DNA from: JAHEJN01 sp963787285
GTDB lineage: Bacteria; Actinomycetota; Acidimicrobiia; Acidimicrobiales; JAHEJN01
Assembly (NCBI GenBank): GCA_963787285.1
Contig: CAWBCM010000007.1
Location: 1-64,000, forward strand
Length of the DNA stretch: 64,000 bases
Direction of reading: 5' to 3'
A program made the position numbers and the translations under genes. Below the pieces are notes generated by a model that made no database searches, was not told the DNA's origin, and was given only the letters and a program-made list of their open reading frames with translations. Below are positions 8,291-17,541 of the stretch, piece after piece. The number at the start of each line of letters is the position of its first letter. Within the stretch, counting starts at the first letter, position 1.

Positions 8291-9967
8291 GTGTCCGAAA
8301 CTCCTCGACCATTCACCCGCCGGGGCTTTCTGGCTGCGTCGGTGGCCGCCGCAGTCGCCGCCGCGTGTGGCGACGATTCATCCTCCTCCGACGCGTCCCC
8401 GACTGCGGCACCCAGCACGGAGCCCACTGGCGCGCCGTCGCCGACTGCCGCGCCGGCACCGACGGAGGCGGCCGTCGAGATGGGAGCCGATCCCTTCTCG
8501 CTCGGCGTGGGTTCGGGTGACCCGCTCGACGATTCGGTGATCCTGTGGACTCGACTCGACCCTGCGGCCGGCTTCCCCGATGGCGATGTCGAGGTCTCGT
8601 GGGAGGTGGCCACCGACGCCGACATGGCCGAGATCGTGGCATCGGGAACTGCCGTGGCGTTGGCTGCGCTCGGACACTCCGTGCACGCCGATGCCACCGG
8701 TCTCGAGGCCGACACCGTCTATCACTACCGCTTCTCGCTCGGCGGCTACGAGAGCACCGTTGGTCGAACGAGGACCTTCGCCAGCCCCGGCACGCTCCCC
8801 GAACGGTTCCTGTTCGCGTTCTCGTCGTGCCAGAACTGGGAGCAGGGTTACTACGCGGCCTACCGCGATCTGGTCGAGCAGGACGACCTCGATGCCTTCG
8901 TGTTCCTCGGCGACTACATCTACGAGTACGCGAGCGGTGGCTACGCCGATCCACGTGGTCGTCTGACCGGCCAGGATTTCGTGTGCGAGACGGTCGAGCA
9001 GTACCGCGAGCGATACGCCCTGTACCGCACCGACCCACTGCTGCAGGCGGCCCACGCCAAGGTTCCGTGGATCATCACCTGGGACGATCACGAGGTCGAG
9101 AACGACTACGCCGGCGCCAGCAGCGAGAACGACACCGACCCTGCGGCCTTCCTCGAGCGCCGGGCCATGGCCTATCAGGTCTGGTACGAGTTCACGCCGG
9201 TGCGACTCGACCCGCCCACGGGGCCCGACTACCCGATCTACCGCGCCTTCTCCCACGGTGATCTTCTGCGGTTTCACGTGCTCGACACCCGCCAGTACCG
9301 AGCCGATCAACAGCGGAGCGAGCCGTTCCTGGCGACACTGGGCCCGGCGGTCCAAGTTCGCGACGATGCGGTCCAGTTCTCCGACGAGCAGACCATGCTG
9401 GGATCCGACCAGTACGACTGGCTCGTCTCCGGGGTGGCGGCGTCCACCGCCGTGTGGGACGTGCTGGCCCAGCAGGTCTTCATGTTCGGTGGCAATGCAT
9501 TGGCCGGCGGCGACCCTCCGGTCATCGTCGTCGACACGTGGGACGGCTACGCCGGTGAGCGACAGCGCCTGCTCGAAGCGATCGGTGTCGGCGCCGATGG
9601 CGGAGCCGACAATCTGGTCGTGCTCACCGGCGACTTCCACTCAGCCGCCGTGGGTGTGCTCCGGGCCGACCCGTTCGAACCCGCCCTACCGGTGGTCGGG
9701 GTCGAGTTCATGGCGTCGAGCATCTCGTCGTCGTTCTTCGACGGCGACGTCGGCGTCGCCGGTCTGGTCGACGTTGCCCTGTCGGCCAACCCGCAGCTGC
9801 GCTTCTTCGACACGCGACGGGGCTACACGCTCTGCGATGTGACACCCGAGCGTTGGGAGGCCACGTATCGAGGTGTGGTCGACGAGTTCGACGAGGCGTC
9901 GGCGGTCGAGACGATCTCGACCTGGACGGTGACCGCCGGCAATCCCGAGGTCGAGCAGGCGAGCTAG
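8291..9967 (+). CDS. phoD: PhoD-family alkaline phosphatase, Tat-exported lipoprotein
   Basis: 558 residues. The N-terminus has a twin-arginine signal (FTRRGFLAASVAAAVAAAC) ending in a lipobox-like AAAC, so it should be exported folded and possibly lipid-anchored. A Ser/Thr/Pro/Ala-rich linker follows. The PhoD N-domain starts at LGVGSGDPLDDSVILWTRLD. Catalytic-domain motifs are FAFSSCQNWEQGYYAAY, FVFLGDYIYEY (metal Asp), WDDHEVENDY (Asn/Asp-His ligands), LDTRQYR and VVLTGDFHSAAVG. It hydrolyses phosphomonoesters or diesters outside the cell using Ca2+/Fe3+ and is usually induced by phosphate limitation. GGAGG lies seven bases before the GTG start. Confidence 0.93.
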   Translation: MSETPRPFTRRGFLAASVAAAVAAACGDDSSSSDASPTAAPSTEPTGAPSPTAAPAPTEAAVEMGADPFSLGVGSGDPLDDSVILWTRLDPAAGFPDGDVEVSWEVATDADMAEIVASGTAVALAALGHSVHADATGLEADTVYHYRFSLGGYESTVGRTRTFASPGTLPERFLFAFSSCQNWEQGYYAAYRDLVEQDDLDAFVFLGDYIYEYASGGYADPRGRLTGQDFVCETVEQYRERYALYRTDPLLQAAHAKVPWIITWDDHEVENDYAGASSENDTDPAAFLERRAMAYQVWYEFTPVRLDPPTGPDYPIYRAFSHGDLLRFHVLDTRQYRADQQRSEPFLATLGPAVQVRDDAVQFSDEQTMLGSDQYDWLVSGVAASTAVWDVLAQQVFMFGGNALAGGDPPVIVVDTWDGYAGERQRLLEAIGVGADGGADNLVVLTGDFHSAAVGVLRADPFEPALPVVGVEFMASSISSSFFDGDVGVAGLVDVALSANPQLRFFDTRRGYTLCDVTPERWEATYRGVVDEFDEASAVETISTWTVTAGNPEVEQAS

Positions 9968-9994
9968 CTCTCGGCGCGCCATCGGTCCGAACAG

Positions 9995-10000
9995 TACGGT
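9995..10000 (+). promoter_or_regulatory. -10 element TACGGT, leaderless aminotransferase gene
   Basis: TACGGT is followed by seven bases and the ATG at 10008. No Shine-Dalgarno is present. The spacing predicts that transcription starts at the start codon. Confidence 0.5.
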
Positions 10001-10007
10001 CGGGCCG

Positions 10008-11156
10008 ATGGGTGACATGCGCGATCGTTTTCCGGGGCTGGCGAACGGCTGGGCGCGCTTCGACGGCCCGGCCGGTACTCAAGTGGTCGATGTGTCCATC
10101 GACGCAACGGCCGACTGGCAGCGAAGCGGGAACAACGCGAACAGCCACGGTGCCTTCGCCGCCTCGGCGGCGTGCGATGAGCTCGTCGCTCGCACCCGCG
10201 CAACGATGGGAGAGCTGCTCACGGCCGATCCCGCCGGGATGATGTTCGGCCCGAGCACAACCGCCAACGTCTTCTCGATCACCCGGGCCATCGGCCGCGA
10301 CCTCGGGCCCGGTGACGAGATCGTCTGCACCAAGCTCGACCACGACTCCAACATCGCGCCCTGGCTCCACGTGGCCGCCGACACGGGGGCCTCGGTTCTG
10401 CTCGCCGACTTCGACACCGAGTCGGGCCGGCTGCCGGTCGAGGCGGTTTCGTCCTTGCTCGGGCCCCGCACCCGTTGGGTCGCGGTCACCGGCGCATCGA
10501 ACGCCATCGGCACGATGCCCGACATTGAGGCCATCACCGCGACGGCACACCGGGTCGGCGCCAAGGTGATGGTCGACGGCGTTCATCTGACCCCGCACGC
10601 ACCGGTCGATGTCTCCGCCATCGGGTGCGATGTGTACTCGACGTCGTCATACAAGTGGTACGGCCCCCACGCCGGCATCACCTGGGTCGAGCCCGGCCTG
10701 CTGTCGGCGCTCGTGCCCTACAAGGTCCGCCCGGCCGACGACCACGGTCCCGACCGTCTCCAACTCGGCACGCCGTCGTTCGAGGCGCTGGCCGGCATCG
10801 ATGCCGCCGCCCGCTTCCTGCTCGACGAGGGCATGGCTTCGATTGCGGCCTACGAACGTGCGGTGTTCGAGCGGTTGTTGACCGGTCTTCTCGGCATGGC
10901 GAAGGTCACCGTGCTCGGCCCTCATGAACTGACCGACCGCGCGCCGACGCTTGCGTTTCGCGTTGCCGATCGCACACCGCAGAAGACCGCGTCGGCCCTG
11001 GCCGCGGCCGAGATCGCCGTGTGGGACGGCAACTACTACGCAGTCGAGCTGATGGCATCGTACGGCTACGACGACGGGGCGGTGCGGGCCGGCATCGCCC
11101 GCTACATCACCGACGACGACGTCGACCGGCTCCTCGACGCCGTCGACGGGCTCTGA
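10008..11156 (+). CDS. Cysteine-desulfurase-like class V aminotransferase (TIGR01976 type)
   Basis: 382-residue PLP enzyme of fold type I. Expected elements are present in order: FDGPAGTQV at the N-terminus, MFGPSTTANVFSI near residue 80 (phosphate-binding turn), KLDHDSNIAPW, VAVTGASNAIGTMPDI, the PLP-ring Asp in VMVDGVHLTPH, and the Schiff-base Lys in TSSYKWYGPHAG. The Cys-bearing active-site loop of true IscS/SufS desulfurases is not seen. These proteins are annotated as cysteine-desulfurase-like, with real substrate unknown. A second ATG at 10017 is possible, but the -10 spacing favours 10008. Confidence 0.85.
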   Translation: MGDMRDRFPGLANGWARFDGPAGTQVVDVSIDATADWQRSGNNANSHGAFAASAACDELVARTRATMGELLTADPAGMMFGPSTTANVFSITRAIGRDLGPGDEIVCTKLDHDSNIAPWLHVAADTGASVLLADFDTESGRLPVEAVSSLLGPRTRWVAVTGASNAIGTMPDIEAITATAHRVGAKVMVDGVHLTPHAPVDVSAIGCDVYSTSSYKWYGPHAGITWVEPGLLSALVPYKVRPADDHGPDRLQLGTPSFEALAGIDAAARFLLDEGMASIAAYERAVFERLLTGLLGMAKVTVLGPHELTDRAPTLAFRVADRTPQKTASALAAAEIAVWDGNYYAVELMASYGYDDGAVRAGIARYITDDDVDRLLDAVDGL

Positions 11157-11236
11157 CCAAAGGCCCTGGCCGCACCCGAACCGGCGGAGGACCATGAGTG
11201 GCGACGGGTGGAACCCGATCGCACGAGGAGGCCATC

Positions 11237-11518
11237 ATGGGCGCGACCGAAACCAGGAGTCCCGAGCAGCGGTCTCGGTATCAGGCAAGGTACCTGTCCG
11301 ATCTCATCTGGCACGCCGGAACCTTCGTCATCATCAATTCGTTCTTCTGGATCCTCGACCTCGGCCTCGGCCAGGGCGGCCTCCAGTGGTCCTACTGGAT
11401 AACCGGATTCTGGGGCCTGGCCTTGGCGTTCCACGTGTTGGCGTATTTCGTGGCCGGACGACAGCTCGAGGACCGCAAGGCCCGTCAGTACCTCGACAAG
11501 GAGAGCGCTCACCGCTGA
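11237..11518 (+). CDS. Small 2TM-domain membrane protein
   Basis: 93 residues with two membrane helices (about residues 22-42, FVIINSFFWILDLGL, and 50-70, WITGFWGLALAFHVLAYFV). The basic lead (RSRYQARYLSDLIWH) and the helix pair with a Trp-rich loop match the 2TM domain found as a stand-alone protein or at the C-terminus of LytTR regulators. The function is unknown. GAGGAGG ends five bases before the ATG at 11237; the longer in-frame start at 11198 lacks such a site. The tail is charged and cytoplasmic. Confidence 0.8.
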   Translation: MGATETRSPEQRSRYQARYLSDLIWHAGTFVIINSFFWILDLGLGQGGLQWSYWITGFWGLALAFHVLAYFVAGRQLEDRKARQYLDKESAHR

Positions 11519-11540
11519 TCGGCCGCGACGGCCCGCCGGA

Positions 11541-13115
11541 CTAGGTGCGGCCGTAGCCGTCCACGAGCCGGCGGAGCGAGTCGGCCAGCTCGGAGCCGAG
11601 GACTTCCGGTGGCATGCGCCAACCCCAGTTGCCGAACGGCGTCGAGGGATCGTTCATGCGCGATCGCTCGTCGAGCACGAGGAGATCCTGCATGGGTACG
11701 ACGGCCGCCGCGGCCCGTGACGCAATCGCCGCTTCGATGAACGACCAGACGGCCCGCCCCACGTCCGCGTCGGGCGGGATCTGGTAGACCCTGCCGACGG
11801 CCGCACGGGTCGCAGCGTCGAGGGCGCTCCACCAGGCGGCGATCGGTTCGTTGTCGTGGGTGCCGGTGTACACGACGCACGCCTCGACCCACGCGTCCGG
11901 GAGATGTGCGTTGTCGGGCAGGCCGTCGAAGCCGAACTCGATCACCCGCATGCCGGGAAGGGCGTTGTCGTCTCGGAGCGCGTAGACCTCGTTGTCGAGG
12001 GTGCCGAGGTCCTCGGCGACGAAGGGCATGTCGGGAAACTCGGCCCGAACGGCATCGAGGAAGTGCTGGCCCGGGCCGGTGACCCATTTTCCGCCGAGAG
12101 CATCGTCGGCGTCGCCGGGGACCGCCCAATAGGCGCTCAGCGCTCGAAAGTGATCGATGCGGACGATGTCGCTGAGCTCGAGCGCACGGCGCAGGCGCGA
12201 GAGCCACCACGCGTAGCCGTCGGCCGCCATGAGGTCCCATCGGTAGAGCGGGTTGCGCCACAGCTGACCGGTTTCGCTGAAGTAGTCGGGTGGTACGCCC
12301 GACTGCTCGGTCATGGCGCCGGCGTCGTCGAGGGTGAACAGCGTCTGATGCAGCCACACGTCGGCCGAGTCGTCGGCGACGTAGATCGGGAGGTCTCCCA
12401 GAATGCGAATGCCCCGGTCGTTCGCGTCGGCCTTCACGGAGCGCCACTGAACCTCGAAGAAGTACAGCACTGCCTGCCATCGAGCGATCTCGTCGGCCAG
12501 CTCGCGTTGTGACCGCTTCATCGCCTTCGGGTCGCACCGTCGAATCGGCTCGGGCCACTTCCACCACGGGGCGCCATCGTGCCGGTCCTTGAGGGCGAAG
12601 AAGTGGCAGGCGGGAAAGAGCCAGTCGGTGCCGTCGACGAAGCTGTCGTACCCGGGTCGCCATGCGTGAGTCGGTGTCGCGAGAAAGCGCTGGGCCGCAG
12701 CCCACAGCGGCGCCTGCTTGTGCGCTCGCAGGTCTTCGAAGTCGATGGTTGCGTCGGTGTCGCCGGCCGGCAGACCGCTGTCGTCGAGGAGGCCCCGCTC
12801 GACCAGCATCTCGAGGTCGACGAGCCAGGGGTTGCCGGCGAAGGTCGATGAGCTGAAGTAGGGCGAGTCGTCTTGTCCGTTCATCGTCAGCGGCAGGATC
12901 TGCCAGAGCTTGGCCCCGGTGGTGTCCAGCCAGGCGACGAAGTCGTGGGCCGCCGCGCCGAGCGTGCCGATGTGATCACGGCCGGCGAATGACGACGGGT
13001 GCAGGAGCACACCGAAGGAGCGAGAGGGAAACGGTCCGGCCGCGGTCACGGTGAGATGGTGCCAGCCCGGAAGCGGTCGCACCAATGGCCGAGCCCCTGC
13101 CGGCCGGATCGTCAC
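11541..13115 (-). CDS. malQ: 4-alpha-glucanotransferase (amylomaltase)
   Basis: 524 residues, GH77 family, a cytoplasmic enzyme that transfers maltooligosaccharide units and releases glucose. Family blocks seen: GVLLHPSSFAG, IGTLGAAAHDFVAWL, LWQILPLTMN, SPYFSSSTFAGNPWLVDLE, ILGDLPIYVADDSADVWL, VRIDHFRALSAYWAVP (nucleophile Asp), FVAEDLG (acid/base Glu) and YTGTHDNEP (third catalytic Asp). The GTG at 13115 overlaps the stop of the upstream SnoaL-like gene (GTGA), suggesting translational coupling. A GTG at 13049 would remove a non-conserved lead of 22 residues and is an alternative. Other glycogen genes lie 44 kb away. Confidence 0.93.
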   Translation of the reverse strand: MTIRPAGARPLVRPLPGWHHLTVTAAGPFPSRSFGVLLHPSSFAGRDHIGTLGAAAHDFVAWLDTTGAKLWQILPLTMNGQDDSPYFSSSTFAGNPWLVDLEMLVERGLLDDSGLPAGDTDATIDFEDLRAHKQAPLWAAAQRFLATPTHAWRPGYDSFVDGTDWLFPACHFFALKDRHDGAPWWKWPEPIRRCDPKAMKRSQRELADEIARWQAVLYFFEVQWRSVKADANDRGIRILGDLPIYVADDSADVWLHQTLFTLDDAGAMTEQSGVPPDYFSETGQLWRNPLYRWDLMAADGYAWWLSRLRRALELSDIVRIDHFRALSAYWAVPGDADDALGGKWVTGPGQHFLDAVRAEFPDMPFVAEDLGTLDNEVYALRDDNALPGMRVIEFGFDGLPDNAHLPDAWVEACVVYTGTHDNEPIAAWWSALDAATRAAVGRVYQIPPDADVGRAVWSFIEAAIASRAAAAVVPMQDLLVLDERSRMNDPSTPFGNWGWRMPPEVLGSELADSLRRLVDGYGRT

Positions 13116-13609
13116 TCCTGCCAGTCGAGAATCGGCAACCTGACGCCGGCCCAGTAGTGGTCGGAGATCTTCAGGGTGCCGGCCTCGTCGACGATCACGT
13201 AGTTCGCGGTGCCGTCGAGTCGGTTGAACCGATCGATCCAGGTCTCACCGACTGCTACGAACCAGGGCCCCTCGCCGGTGACGATCATGTCGCCGAAGAA
13301 CTCGACCTCGTAGTCGGTTCCCTCGACACCGTCGGCTGCATAGTCGACATCGGCCACGAGGGGGTGGCGGGGGCCATCGAGCTCGAGGATCTCCTCGTTG
13401 AGGGCGTAGTCGTCGGTCACCACGGCGCGGAAACCGTCGACATCCTGGTTCTCCCACGCCGCTATGTAGTCGTCGAGCACCTGCGCGACGTCGTCGGGCG
13501 GGGCGGACTGATTCCCGCTCGTGGTGTCGATCGTTGACGAGACGGAGCCGCCGCTCCGTCCGTCCGTCACGCGGAGTTCCGCGAACGAGGTGGCGGCTCC
13601 AGCCACCAT
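13112..13609 (-). CDS. SnoaL/NTF2-like protein
   Basis: 165 residues. The part from about residue 40 on has the cone-shaped NTF2/SnoaL-like pattern: VLDDYIAAWENQDVDGFRAVVTDDYAL (helices and strand, with the usual A-W-E-N-x-D-x-D), a middle strand region and a closing KISDHYWAG. Such domains are small-molecule-binding or enzymatic; the function here is unknown. The first 35 residues are Ser/Thr/Gly-rich and poorly structured, so the true start could be a later codon. Its stop overlaps the malQ GTG, so the two are probably one transcript. Confidence 0.65.
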   Translation of the reverse strand: MVAGAATSFAELRVTDGRSGGSVSSTIDTTSGNQSAPPDDVAQVLDDYIAAWENQDVDGFRAVVTDDYALNEEILELDGPRHPLVADVDYAADGVEGTDYEVEFFGDMIVTGEGPWFVAVGETWIDRFNRLDGTANYVIVDEAGTLKISDHYWAGVRLPILDWQE

Positions 13610-13686
13610 CCTTCACCGTCCGGGTCCGGCGCCCCAGAGGCAATGGTCCCGATGCGATCACTCGCCGTGCGGGCGACCGCCGTGTC

Positions 13687-14286
13687 TCAGAGGCCGAAGC
13701 GCGGGTACTTGGTGTCGACCATGCTCACGTAGACCCACACCCGCAGGTAGTAATTGGCGTAGCGAACCAGGAAGTTCCGCATGCCGTCGGGCCAGGCTCC
13801 GGTGAAGAGCACCGCGAACCATCCGATGATTGCCACCACCGCGGCGGCGATGCCGATGACGGCCACGACGAGGTAGTGCGGGATGGCCAGGAGAACATTG
13901 AGAGCCGCCGTCCGAGGCGTCGACTCCGCAGGCTCGGGGAAGTCGACCGTGATGGGCGAGTAGGCGCCGTTGTCGCCGGCGCCCATGGTGAAGTCGAAAG
14001 GTGCGTAGTCCTCGGTGAATCCGAGCAGGAAGCCACTGGCTCGCTGGTTGTAGCGCTCGTACATCGCGAGGAAGCCGAACATCCCTGCGTGGAGCCTTCC
14101 GGTCACGAGCAGCGCGATCCAGTAGATGAGGAACACCACACCGGCGACGGCCCGCAGGGCGTACAGGATCAAGGCGTGGGGGATGAACAGCACCCAGTTC
14201 ACGAGTGGCCGCCAGTTGGCGATCTCGTAGGGCGAGTCGACGACGAGGATCTCGCCGCCGGATTGTGGTGTGACCGAAGTCGTCAT
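13687..14286 (-). CDS. DUF4389 membrane protein
   Basis: 199 residues with one DUF4389 module plus extra helices. It has WRPLVNWVLFIPHALILYAL, a hydrophobic helix, a YERYNQRASGFLLG segment, a second LLAIPHYLVVAVIG helix with VAIIGWFAVLFTG, and the ending YVSMVDTKYPRFGL, where the family YPPF motif is YPRF. Four membrane segments are visible. Function unknown. AGGAGAGG sits three bases before the ATG. It is related to the two-module protein at 5.3-6.7 kb. The gene stands alone, 77 bases from the SnoaL-like gene. Confidence 0.8.
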   Translation of the reverse strand: MTTSVTPQSGGEILVVDSPYEIANWRPLVNWVLFIPHALILYALRAVAGVVFLIYWIALLVTGRLHAGMFGFLAMYERYNQRASGFLLGFTEDYAPFDFTMGAGDNGAYSPITVDFPEPAESTPRTAALNVLLAIPHYLVVAVIGIAAAVVAIIGWFAVLFTGAWPDGMRNFLVRYANYYLRVWVYVSMVDTKYPRFGL

Positions 14287-14432
14287 GGGCCTCTCCTCGA
14301 TGCGTTCTGGTCCGAGTGTCGATCGTGCCTCCGGTCGCCACCGCCGACCAGAGGCATTCGTCCCGTGTCGGTGTGAGGCGCCGATGACCTTTGGCCCTTC
14401 CTCGGCGGATGGGTGCGAAACACAATGCGCCC

Positions 14433-15128
14433 ATGACGGTAGCCGTCGACGACGTGATCGTGCTGCGAGAGGTCGAGCGCGTCTATCGCTCCGGGCGAAT
14501 CGAGTACTCGGCCCTCCGGGGTGTCGATCTTCGCGTCGAGCCCGGTGAGATGGTCGCCATCGAGGGTCCCAGCGGCAGTGGCAAGTCGACGATGCTCAAC
14601 ATCATGACCGGCATCGACCGCTCGACCGCTGGCTCGGTCACCGTCGGCGGTCGACGACTCGACGAGATGAGCGAGGACGATCTCGCCCAGTGGCGAGGGG
14701 AGAACGTCGGCATCGTCTTCCAGTTCTTCCAGCTGCTCCCCACATTGACGGCGCTGGAGAACACGATGCTGCCGATGGACTTCGCCCATCGGGGCAACGT
14801 CGGCGAGCGGGAGGTCACCGCCCGCGCCAAGCTCGAGCTCGTCGGGCTCGGTGACCGGCTCGACCACTTTCCCGGTGAGCTCTCCGGCGGCGAGCAGCAA
14901 CGGGTGGCGATTGCCCGTGCCCTCGCGTGTGATCCGCTGTTGTTGGTCGCCGACGAGCCGACCGGCAACCTCGACACCGAGACGGCGTCGGCCATGCTCG
15001 ACGTTCTGGCCGCGGTGAATGGCACGGGCACGACGGTGGTCTATGTCACCCACGATCCCGAGCTCGGCGCCCGAGCCCGACGCATCGTCACGCTGCGGGA
15101 CGGAATGATCGTGGACGACGGGCGATGA
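14433..15128 (+). CDS. ABC transporter ATP-binding protein (MacB/LolD type)
   Basis: 231 residues, a complete ABC ATPase. Motifs: Walker A GPSGSGKST, Q-loop VFQFFQLLPTLTALEN, signature LSGGEQQRVAIARAL, Walker B LLLVADEPTGNLD, and H-loop VYVTHDPELG. The Q-F-F-x-L-L-P and E-P-T-G-N-L-D forms are typical of the MacB/LolD/FtsE class that drives FtsX-like permeases, here the next gene. The ATG at 14433 is preferred; it is preceded by CACAAT at a six-base spacing. An ATG at 14409 in frame is an alternative. The stop overlaps the permease ATG (ATGA). Confidence 0.92.
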   Translation: MTVAVDDVIVLREVERVYRSGRIEYSALRGVDLRVEPGEMVAIEGPSGSGKSTMLNIMTGIDRSTAGSVTVGGRRLDEMSEDDLAQWRGENVGIVFQFFQLLPTLTALENTMLPMDFAHRGNVGEREVTARAKLELVGLGDRLDHFPGELSGGEQQRVAIARALACDPLLLVADEPTGNLDTETASAMLDVLAAVNGTGTTVVYVTHDPELGARARRIVTLRDGMIVDDGR

Positions 15129-17512
15129 GGTCGGCCCTCGCCCGCTACTCGTGGCGTCAGCTCAGTCGGCATCGTGCCCGCACCGCCCTGACCATTGCGA
15201 CCCTGGCTGCGGCGGTCGTCGGGGTGTGGTTGTTCGCCGCACCCCGCAACTTCGAGGCCACGATGGATGAGCGCGTCGAGTCCGACCTGCTCCACGACGT
15301 GATCCTCCGGCCCGATGGGGTGCAGCTCGACGCCGACGATCTGGCCGCGCTGCGGGCGGTGCCGAACGTGGAGGGGCTCGACGCTCGGGCGACGTTCGGG
15401 ACCGAGATGCGGGTTGGTGACCGAACCCAGGACGTGTGGCTGGTCGGGGTGCGTGACTTCGACGACCAGCAGGTCAACGTGATCGAGAACGACGACGGCC
15501 GTGCGCCGCAGGCGTCGGCCCCCGTCTTCGAAGCACTCACCGACCCCGTGAACGAACAGACCGGACGGGGCGCGGGTTCGGTGGGCGACACCGTGCTCGT
15601 CGGCTCGTGGCGGTCCGAGTTCGAGGAGGTGGCGATCACCGGCGAAGGCACATCGGTGTTGTTCGCCTACAACGCGGTCGATTGGATACCCGTGCTCTAC
15701 GTCCCGGTCGAGGTGGTGTGGGACCTCGCACCGTACGACGACCTGTTCACTCAGGTCGAGTTCCGGGTGAGCGATCGCGACGACGCGGCGGTGGCCGAGG
15801 CCATCGACGCCGTCCGCGCCGAGCTCCTCGACATCAAGCCGTCGGTCCAGTACAACGCGCTCGTCGAGATCCGGCCGGCAGGCGAATGGCCCGGCGAGGA
15901 CGATTTCGACAATTTCCTGGTCCTCTTCTGGGTGATCGCCGGAGTCTCGCTCGTCTCGGCTCTCGTGTTGGTCGCATCGACCATGACGACCCTCGTGCGG
16001 GACCAGGCGCGAGAGATCGCGATCATGAAGAGCATCGGCGGGAGTCGTCGACGGATCATCGTCAACTACCTCACGACGAGCGCGCTGCTCGGGGCAGCGG
16101 GCACCGCGGTCGGAACGGCCATCGGATTGCCGGTGTCCAATCTCTTGACGGGCTACCTCGGGCAGTTCCAGGGAATCGCGCCCGACTGGCGGTTCAGCTG
16201 GTTGGCGCTGGGGCTCAGCGTTGCGGTCGGGTTCGGCGGAACGCTCCTCGCGTCGATGCCCGCCTTGCTTCGTGGCACCCGGGTCACGGTGCGCGAGGGG
16301 CTCGGTGGCCAGTACGACGCCGCCGGTTTCGGTGCCGGGAAGATCGATCGACTCGTGGCGCGGGCTCGTTGGCTGCCACGCACGGCCCAGATCGGCCTGC
16401 GCGGAGTGGCGAGGCGGAAGGGCCGGACCATTGCAACCCAGCTCCAGATCGCCCTCGCAGTCGGCACCCTGCTGGGGTTCTCGGCGATGTTGATCACCAT
16501 GCTGGAGGTCAGCGAGCAGAGCCGGTCGGCCGAAGGCGGTGACATCGAGCTGTACGGGTCGGGCTCCGGGCGCGAGCTGGACACCCGAGCGGCTGAGCGT
16601 GTGGCGGCGGTCGATGGTGTCGCCCGCGTCCAGCCGGTGATCGGCCTCGACGTACTGGTCGGCGAGACCGACACGTTCGCCTGGGGCCTGCCCGCCGATC
16701 CCGTGTACCCCTACGAGCTCACCGATGGTCGATGGTTCAGTGCAGCCGAGAACGAGAACCGCGAGCAGGTCGCCGTGGTCGGCCCGGCGCTCGCGAACAT
16801 CCACGATCTCGACGTCGGTGACACCGTCCGAGTCGAGACCGTCGGGGGGCCGGTGCCCCTCGAGGTCGTCGGCATCGACTCCACGCTGGTCGGCGACGGT
16901 CAGGCGGTGTTCGTACCCATCGACACCGCCCTCTCGCTCACCGGTCGGGGTGAACCGAGCTGGTTCTGGATCACTACGACGTCAGGGAACACGGCCGACA
17001 TCGACCGTGTGGCCACCGAGATCCGCGAGACGCTCGACCGTGGGGGCTACGGCTATCGCGTCGACGTGCGCTACATCGCGCGCGATGCCGAGCGTCGCGA
17101 AGATCGCACGATCGTCGCGATCGTTCTCGCATTGGGCATACCCGTGGTGGCCATGGGCATGATCGGACTGGTATCGGCCATGACCACCAACATCCTGGAG
17201 CGCACCCGCGAGATCGGCATTCTGCGCAGCATCGGAGCCCGCGCCCGCGACATCCGCCGGATCTTCCTCGCCGAGGCCATGGTTCTCGTCGTGCTCGGCT
17301 GGCTCGCCGGCATCGGCGTCGGGTATCTGATCGCTCGCGTCATCCTGCGAGCGTTCAACAACGCTTTCAACGTGTCGTTCGCGCTCCAGTATCCGCTCTG
17401 GTCCATCGCCGCCGCCCTGATCATCACCCTCGGGATCGCCGTTGCCGTGGTCCGGCGGCCCCTGCGTCGGGCGGGGCGGCTCTCACCCAGCGTGGCGCTC
17501 CGCTACGAGTGA
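15125..17512 (+). CDS. FtsX-like ABC transporter permease
   Basis: 795 residues with the duplicated MacB-like layout. Helix at about 18-38, a first extracytoplasmic domain (40-260), and an FtsX domain of three helices (about 260-390) with SLVSALVLVASTMTTLVRDQAREIAIMKSIGGSRRRI. Then a fourth helix (about 440), a second extracytoplasmic domain (460-650) and a second FtsX domain with NILERTREIGILRSIGARARDIRRI. The coupling-helix motif R-E-I-x-I-x-x-S-I-G appears in both. With the ATPase it forms a mechanotransmission or lipid/lipoprotein/peptide exporter; no substrate gene is adjacent. It overlaps the ATPase gene by four bases. Confidence 0.92.
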   Translation: MRSALARYSWRQLSRHRARTALTIATLAAAVVGVWLFAAPRNFEATMDERVESDLLHDVILRPDGVQLDADDLAALRAVPNVEGLDARATFGTEMRVGDRTQDVWLVGVRDFDDQQVNVIENDDGRAPQASAPVFEALTDPVNEQTGRGAGSVGDTVLVGSWRSEFEEVAITGEGTSVLFAYNAVDWIPVLYVPVEVVWDLAPYDDLFTQVEFRVSDRDDAAVAEAIDAVRAELLDIKPSVQYNALVEIRPAGEWPGEDDFDNFLVLFWVIAGVSLVSALVLVASTMTTLVRDQAREIAIMKSIGGSRRRIIVNYLTTSALLGAAGTAVGTAIGLPVSNLLTGYLGQFQGIAPDWRFSWLALGLSVAVGFGGTLLASMPALLRGTRVTVREGLGGQYDAAGFGAGKIDRLVARARWLPRTAQIGLRGVARRKGRTIATQLQIALAVGTLLGFSAMLITMLEVSEQSRSAEGGDIELYGSGSGRELDTRAAERVAAVDGVARVQPVIGLDVLVGETDTFAWGLPADPVYPYELTDGRWFSAAENENREQVAVVGPALANIHDLDVGDTVRVETVGGPVPLEVVGIDSTLVGDGQAVFVPIDTALSLTGRGEPSWFWITTTSGNTADIDRVATEIRETLDRGGYGYRVDVRYIARDAERREDRTIVAIVLALGIPVVAMGMIGLVSAMTTNILERTREIGILRSIGARARDIRRIFLAEAMVLVVLGWLAGIGVGYLIARVILRAFNNAFNVSFALQYPLWSIAAALIITLGIAVAVVRRPLRRAGRLSPSVALRYE

Positions 17513-17541
17513 CGCCTCGCCGAGTGGCGGCCGCCAGGTGG

